Assembly (NCBI GenBank): GCA_025934835.1
Contig: JAICWL010000001.1
Coordinates: forward strand, 1 to 64,000
Length of the DNA stretch: 64,000 bases
Source of the DNA: Fimbriimonadaceae bacterium
Lineage (GTDB): Bacteria > Armatimonadota > Fimbriimonadia > Fimbriimonadales > Fimbriimonadaceae
Direction of reading: 5' to 3'
Both the position numbers and the translations under genes were made by a program. The notes under the pieces are model-generated. The model made no database searches, was not told the origin of the DNA, and saw only the letters and a program-made list of their open reading frames with translations. Below, piece after piece: positions 59,608 through 64,000 of the stretch (positions within the stretch are counted from its first letter, which is position 1; every line of letters begins with the position of its first letter).

Positions 59608-61416
59608 CTAATATCCGATGCTGAGTTGGTCCACTTGCAGCGCGAACCTTGGTGGGTTCGTTCCTGGCGTGTTCACCTGCATGAGCATGCGCACCGCGCC
59701 GCTCGGCGATACGTATTTGCCGGCCCCTGAGATCATCGAGTCGAGCTTCGTCATGGCGCCTGGCATCGACAACGTCTTGGCGCTTTCGAACCGAGCCGAA
59801 GCCCAATCGTAAAGAAATATCTGACCGGTCGCCTGCACCTGGCTCGATGCCGTCATGCGCACGAGCAGCTGGTCGACGTCCGTTCGCGGCAATGAGAACT
59901 GGGTCAATACCATCGCAGCCTGCCCCAAGTTGCCCGCGGCCTTCGAAATGACCGTGTAGTCCCTGCCGTCCGCCGCGTAAAGGTCCGAAAGCACGCCGGC
60001 TTCGTAGAACCCGAACAGCGTTGCGACCGACTTTGGCGTCATCAGCACTTTCGGCGCCGCCACGCGCGCGAAGTACACATCCTCCTCACCGTTGAACGTC
60101 GCGGTATAGGAAACGTCGGAGCCATCGTTATCCGCGGCAACCCCGATGTAGTCGCCGATTTTGTTTTGATTCGGGTAGCCGATCCCCTGATGAAAAGGCT
60201 GGCTGATCTGGACGTTCGCGCTCCAAGTCTGCCCTCCGTCGAACGATTGTGAGAACGTAAGCGCCGAGGAAGCATGCGTGGGGTCGTTCCGCGTGTCGTA
60301 CCAGGCCACGTCTATCCGTCCGTCCGGCGCCACGGAGAGAGCTCCGAACCAGTGCCAAGCGCCTCTGCCGGCTGGATCGTCGTTGATGCGCCTCGGCGAG
60401 CTCCAGGTGGCTCCTCCGTCCGCACTCCTCGAAAACATCACATCGCAAGGGTCATTCGAGCCGCGGTGCACCGAGCAAAGCATGTAGATATTTCCGGAGT
60501 AGGGTCCGGTCGAACGGTCGGTGGCGATCCATGCCTGGCCGCAGAGTCCGTCGGGATTGATTCCTCCGTATTCGATCTGCCCGCCAAGGTTGACCGGTGT
60601 GCTTAAGTCGAAAACCGGCGTCTGCGTCTTGTCTCGCGCGTTCGTGGACCTCACGAACCAGAATTGCGACCCATCCGTGCCGCAGAGATAAAGCTGGCCG
60701 CTGGGGCCGACGTCCAAAGTGCCCCAAAACGGCGAATGTGGGATGTTGATAGGATTGGACCAAGAGTAGCCGCCATCGGTCGAACGACTGAACTGACGCC
60801 CGCCCCAATTGTTGCCCGCCGTGCTCCACGCCTGGTAAAGGTTTCCCCTCCCTATGCCGTTTGTGGGGTCGATCGTCATCCACTGCTTGTCGCCGCCGGT
60901 CGCATCTCCTTCCCTTACCCATGCCGCGCCGCCATCGTCGGAGCCCCAGTCGTCGTCGAAGAAACTGCTTTTCAGGCTCAGGTACAGGAATCGACCGCTT
61001 GGGCTGGCCACGAGGACCGGATCGCTCCTGAACACGCCTGCTTCGAGAACGCCTGGGAACGTCCATGTCTTGCCACCGTTCTCGGAGTACGCATAGCCGG
61101 CTTGCCGGAAATTGGACAGCACGCTGTCGAACTGCCTCCATGCGATCGCAATGCGCTGCCTGTTCGTTGGGTCCACGCAAATCGACGGCTCGTTCGCCGC
61201 GTCGCCCACGATGTTGCGGCCGAGCGAGTCCACATTGACCTGGGTGCTCTGGACCGGACCGACCCAGGAATGTACGGCCGGAGAGTACGAGCGAGGCGTG
61301 AGCATCGGCCTGGGATCGCTCTGGAACTCCAAGACCGGCGGTCGAATTTGAGCGGACGCCACGCTGGCCGCAGCCGCGCAACTCAAGGCTACGATCCAGG
61401 GAGACGAGCGACGCAT
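59608..61416 (-). CDS. Secreted sialidase/BNR-repeat-like beta-propeller protein
   Basis: Signal peptide; EPSICVDPTNRQRIAIAWRQFD, SENGGKTWTFPGVLE, STDGGYSWSNPINI, SADGGATWSSPRRI, SFDGGQTWSANVQI. Confidence 0.85.
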   Translation of the reverse strand: MRRSSPWIVALSCAAAASVASAQIRPPVLEFQSDPRPMLTPRSYSPAVHSWVGPVQSTQVNVDSLGRNIVGDAANEPSICVDPTNRQRIAIAWRQFDSVLSNFRQAGYAYSENGGKTWTFPGVLEAGVFRSDPVLVASPSGRFLYLSLKSSFFDDDWGSDDGGAAWVREGDATGGDKQWMTIDPTNGIGRGNLYQAWSTAGNNWGGRQFSRSTDGGYSWSNPINIPHSPFWGTLDVGPSGQLYLCGTDGSQFWFVRSTNARDKTQTPVFDLSTPVNLGGQIEYGGINPDGLCGQAWIATDRSTGPYSGNIYMLCSVHRGSNDPCDVMFSRSADGGATWSSPRRINDDPAGRGAWHWFGALSVAPDGRIDVAWYDTRNDPTHASSALTFSQSFDGGQTWSANVQISQPFHQGIGYPNQNKIGDYIGVAADNDGSDVSYTATFNGEEDVYFARVAAPKVLMTPKSVATLFGFYEAGVLSDLYAADGRDYTVISKAAGNLGQAAMVLTQFSLPRTDVDQLLVRMTASSQVQATGQIFLYDWASARFESAKTLSMPGAMTKLDSMISGAGKYVSPSGAVRMLMQVNTPGTNPPRFALQVDQLSIGY

Positions 61417-61466
61417 GCCTACAGTCTATAGGTAGTTTTTCGGGGTGGGCCCGACGTGTTCGAGGT

Positions 61467-62777
61467 TTATTCCTGACTTGCGACGAGCTCCGGGTCGAGC
61501 TGCACTGTGACACGGGTGATTCGCCGGCGGGCCATGTTTTCGACGCGCATCAGCCCGAGCACCGTCTCGACGCTGTCACCCGGCCTCGGGACGCGATCCA
61601 GGGAATTCACCATCATCGTGGCGAGAGTGTCTGTGTTGCTGCCCGGATCGATCGGCAGGTGCAGCCGGTCGATGAGCTCGTCGAATCGAACATCCGCGCG
61701 GGCCGAAACCCTTCCGCCAGGGTGCACCTCGATGATTTGCCGCTCGCTTTCGAGTCGGTCCTCGAGCTCTCCGAACACCTCCTCGACCACGTCCTCCAGC
61801 GTTACGAGTCCGCTCGTGCCCCCATATTCGTCCATAACGATGAGCATTTGCGTCTTCTCTTCGCGCATCGTCTGCACGATCCGCTCCATCGGCAGGTTCT
61901 CCGGAATTGCCACGAGCGGCCGTGTAATCCTTTCCAAGGAGAGGTCGGGGGCGTCGATGTTCCTCACGACGTCGTGCAGGTAGGCGATACCCACCATATC
62001 GTCGATGTCGCCCCTGCAAACCGGAAGCCGACTGAACGGTATTTGCTTAAGCTTGGCGAGAAGCTCCTGCTTCGTAAGCCCGATGTCAAGCCACTTGATG
62101 TCCAGCCGGTGGATCATGATATCGCGAGCGCACAGCACGTCGAGCCGCAGAGCGCGGGTCACGAGGTCCGCGTGCGTTCGGTCCAAAACGCCTTCTGCTC
62201 CGCCGGTCTGCACGAGCATCAGCAATTCGTCTTTGGGCACTGCCTCATGCTCCTCCGCGCGCATGTCGATACCGAACGCGCGAAGAATCAGGCCGGCCGC
62301 AGCCTGCGCGAGCCAAACGATCGGTCCTAGAAGGATCGCGATGCCCTTCAGGGGCCGGAAGGTGAGCAGCGCTACGTGCTCCGCCCGTCGCAGAGCGTAA
62401 TACTTCGGGCACAGCTCGCCAATGACGACGAGCACGAACGATACGAGAACAAAAGAGATAATGTAGCCCAGCGTTCGAGTAACAGTCGCGCCGAGCGACG
62501 ACTCGATGAAGCCAACACGCGAAATCGCGTTCGTGAGCAGCCCGGTGATGAACGGCTCCGTGACCGTGCCGACTCCGACTCCGATCATCGTGATTCCGAC
62601 TTGGCTCGCAGCGACGAACGTGGAGATGTTCTCCAAATCCTTGGCCAACGCCTTGGCCGCCTTGTTGCCCCGACGGGCGAGGCCCTCGACCCGGCTCCTG
62701 CGAGCGCTCACGATCGCGTACTCGGAAAGCACGAAGAACACGCTTCCCAAAAGCAACAGCACGCTCGCTAGCCACAT
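61467..62777 (-). CDS. CNNM/HlyC/CorC family transporter (DUF21 + CBS pair + CorC_HlyC)
   Basis: MWLASVLLLLGSVFFVLSEYAIVSARRSRVEGLARRGNKAAKALAKDLENISTFVAASQVGITMIGVGVGTVTEP; MIVMDEYGGTSGLVTLEDVVEEVFGE-type motif. Confidence 0.94.
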   Translation of the reverse strand: MWLASVLLLLGSVFFVLSEYAIVSARRSRVEGLARRGNKAAKALAKDLENISTFVAASQVGITMIGVGVGTVTEPFITGLLTNAISRVGFIESSLGATVTRTLGYIISFVLVSFVLVVIGELCPKYYALRRAEHVALLTFRPLKGIAILLGPIVWLAQAAAGLILRAFGIDMRAEEHEAVPKDELLMLVQTGGAEGVLDRTHADLVTRALRLDVLCARDIMIHRLDIKWLDIGLTKQELLAKLKQIPFSRLPVCRGDIDDMVGIAYLHDVVRNIDAPDLSLERITRPLVAIPENLPMERIVQTMREEKTQMLIVMDEYGGTSGLVTLEDVVEEVFGELEDRLESERQIIEVHPGGRVSARADVRFDELIDRLHLPIDPGSNTDTLATMMVNSLDRVPRPGDSVETVLGLMRVENMARRRITRVTVQLDPELVASQE

Positions 62778-62862
62778 ACGCGCATACTTGCCCTCACCAC
62801 CAGCACATTGTAACTTGGCGGCGGCGGTGCGCTGCGGCATGGCATCGGGCTAGACTTGGGCC

Positions 62863-64000
62863 ATGCGCGCTTGGGCACTTACTTTCATGATCGCAGCGTC
62901 CGCCGTAGCCACCGCCCAGTCGGGCTTTGCGCTGCACGTTGGCGACCGTGTGCTGTTCTATGGCGACAGCATCACGGACAACGCTCCATACACCCATTTC
63001 GTGGAAACGTTCGTAGCCACCAGGTTTCCCGGCATGCGAGTGTCGTTCGTCAACTCCGGCGTCGGAGGTGATCGCGTCACCGGTGGCGGACTCGGGCCGA
63101 TCGACGATCGCCTTACCCGCGACATGATGGCGTGGAAACCGACCGTGATTACGATCATGCTCGGCATGAACGATGCTGCGTACAAGCCGTTCGACCAAGG
63201 CACTCTCGACACGTACGAGGCGGGCTACCGACACATAGCGGATCGCATCAAGCACGAGTTGCCGAGCGCCCGAGTGTGGCTGCTCCGACCGTCTCCCTTC
63301 GACGACGTCACGCGAGCCCCAGGCTGGGATCCTGGATACAACGCGGTTCTGAAACAGTACGGAGACTTCGTCGCGCAGTTAGCTTCGCAAAATGGGTTCA
63401 GCGTTATCGACATGAACACTCCGCTCGTCGACATGCTCGAAAAGGCCAAGGCACAAAACGCGGAGTTGGCGCAGCAGATCATCCCCGATCGTGTGCATCC
63501 GACGAACGCAGGACATATGGCTATGGCGGAAGCAATCCTGGAGGCGTGGAACGCGCCCCGCGTTGTTTCCAAAATCGAAGTGGACGCCAAGACGGGCTCT
63601 ATGACGACCGTCAACGCGGTTGCGCATCCGCAAGGCCCGCTTCAGTGGACCCAAACCGACAAGTCGCTGCCGTGGCCGCTCCCCCACAAGGATCCGCTTC
63701 ACGACCTGGTGTTCAAGAGCAGCGGCGTCGAGGCACTGAATGTGGAAACCCTTCAGGTCCGCAACCTCGATCTGGGCAACTACTCCCTCTTGATCGACAA
63801 CAAGACGATTGGAGTTTTCAGCGCGGAAGCACTAGGGGCCGGGCTGGACCTCACTCAGTTCGCAACACCGATGGAGGATCAAGCCAACACGGTGGCCGAT
63901 CTCGCCTCGAAGCGATCGACGATCCAGTACACGACTTGGCGGGAGCTGAGCTTTGGCCTCAGCTCGGTCGACGACAGCGCCAGGAACAACGCAATCCGCT
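62863..64000 (+). CDS. Secreted SGNH/GDSL-type hydrolase (partial, runs off right edge)
   Basis: ATG 62863: MRAWALTFMIAASAVATAQSGFALHVGDRVLFYGDSITDNAPYTHF...NSGVGGDRV...ITIMLGMNDAAY...IIPDRVHPTNAGHMAMAEAIL; blocks GDS, G, GMND, DxxH. Missing from the ORF track because it has no stop in the window. Confidence 0.93.
   Translation, partial: MRAWALTFMIAASAVATAQSGFALHVGDRVLFYGDSITDNAPYTHFVETFVATRFPGMRVSFVNSGVGGDRVTGGGLGPIDDRLTRDMMAWKPTVITIMLGMNDAAYKPFDQGTLDTYEAGYRHIADRIKHELPSARVWLLRPSPFDDVTRAPGWDPGYNAVLKQYGDFVAQLASQNGFSVIDMNTPLVDMLEKAKAQNAELAQQIIPDRVHPTNAGHMAMAEAILEAWNAPRVVSKIEVDAKTGSMTTVNAVAHPQGPLQWTQTDKSLPWPLPHKDPLHDLVFKSSGVEALNVETLQVRNLDLGNYSLLIDNKTIGVFSAEALGAGLDLTQFATPMEDQANTVADLASKRSTIQYTTWRELSFGLSSVDDSARNNAIR

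Overview
The window is a GC-rich chromosomal segment from a bacterium. The gene content (PEP-CTERM protein, BNR/VPS10-like beta-propellers, GH31, PilMNOPQ, DUF4382-type lipoprotein) is loosely reminiscent of Armatimonadota/Fimbriimonadia, but that placement is only a guess. It is mostly densely packed housekeeping and envelope genes: CCA-adding enzyme, trigger factor-clpP-clpX, argB, ruvC, mutL, hsp20-lon, scpA/scpB, dnaK, a pilMNOPQ cluster, ispH, rplJ-rplL, xer recombinase, acpP-fabF, a sugar ABC importer, GH31 and two tRNAs (Ser-UGA, Cys-GCA). I saw no CRISPR array, prophage or transposon. The strongest observation is that the selD gene is truncated in the ORF track. Reading the same frame upstream through one in-frame TGA (15619-15621) restores the canonical SelD N-terminus MRLTHMVCGGG-U-ASKLGPAQL, with TGA exactly at the catalytic Cys/Sec position and a 7-bp hairpin just downstream that is SECIS-like. 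SelD therefore appears to be a selenoprotein. Secondary observations: a promoter-driven ~100-nt structured RNA candidate between ruvC and mutL (29284-29420); a ~195-nt structured RNA candidate upstream of a Gly-rich RRM gene; an excisionase-type HTH gene plus ExeA-like ATPase at the head of the pil operon; a terminator/attenuator just before an isolated rplJL; a HAIR-like element before dnaK; and a partial OppD/DppD-type ATPase C-terminus at the left edge that the ORF track misses.
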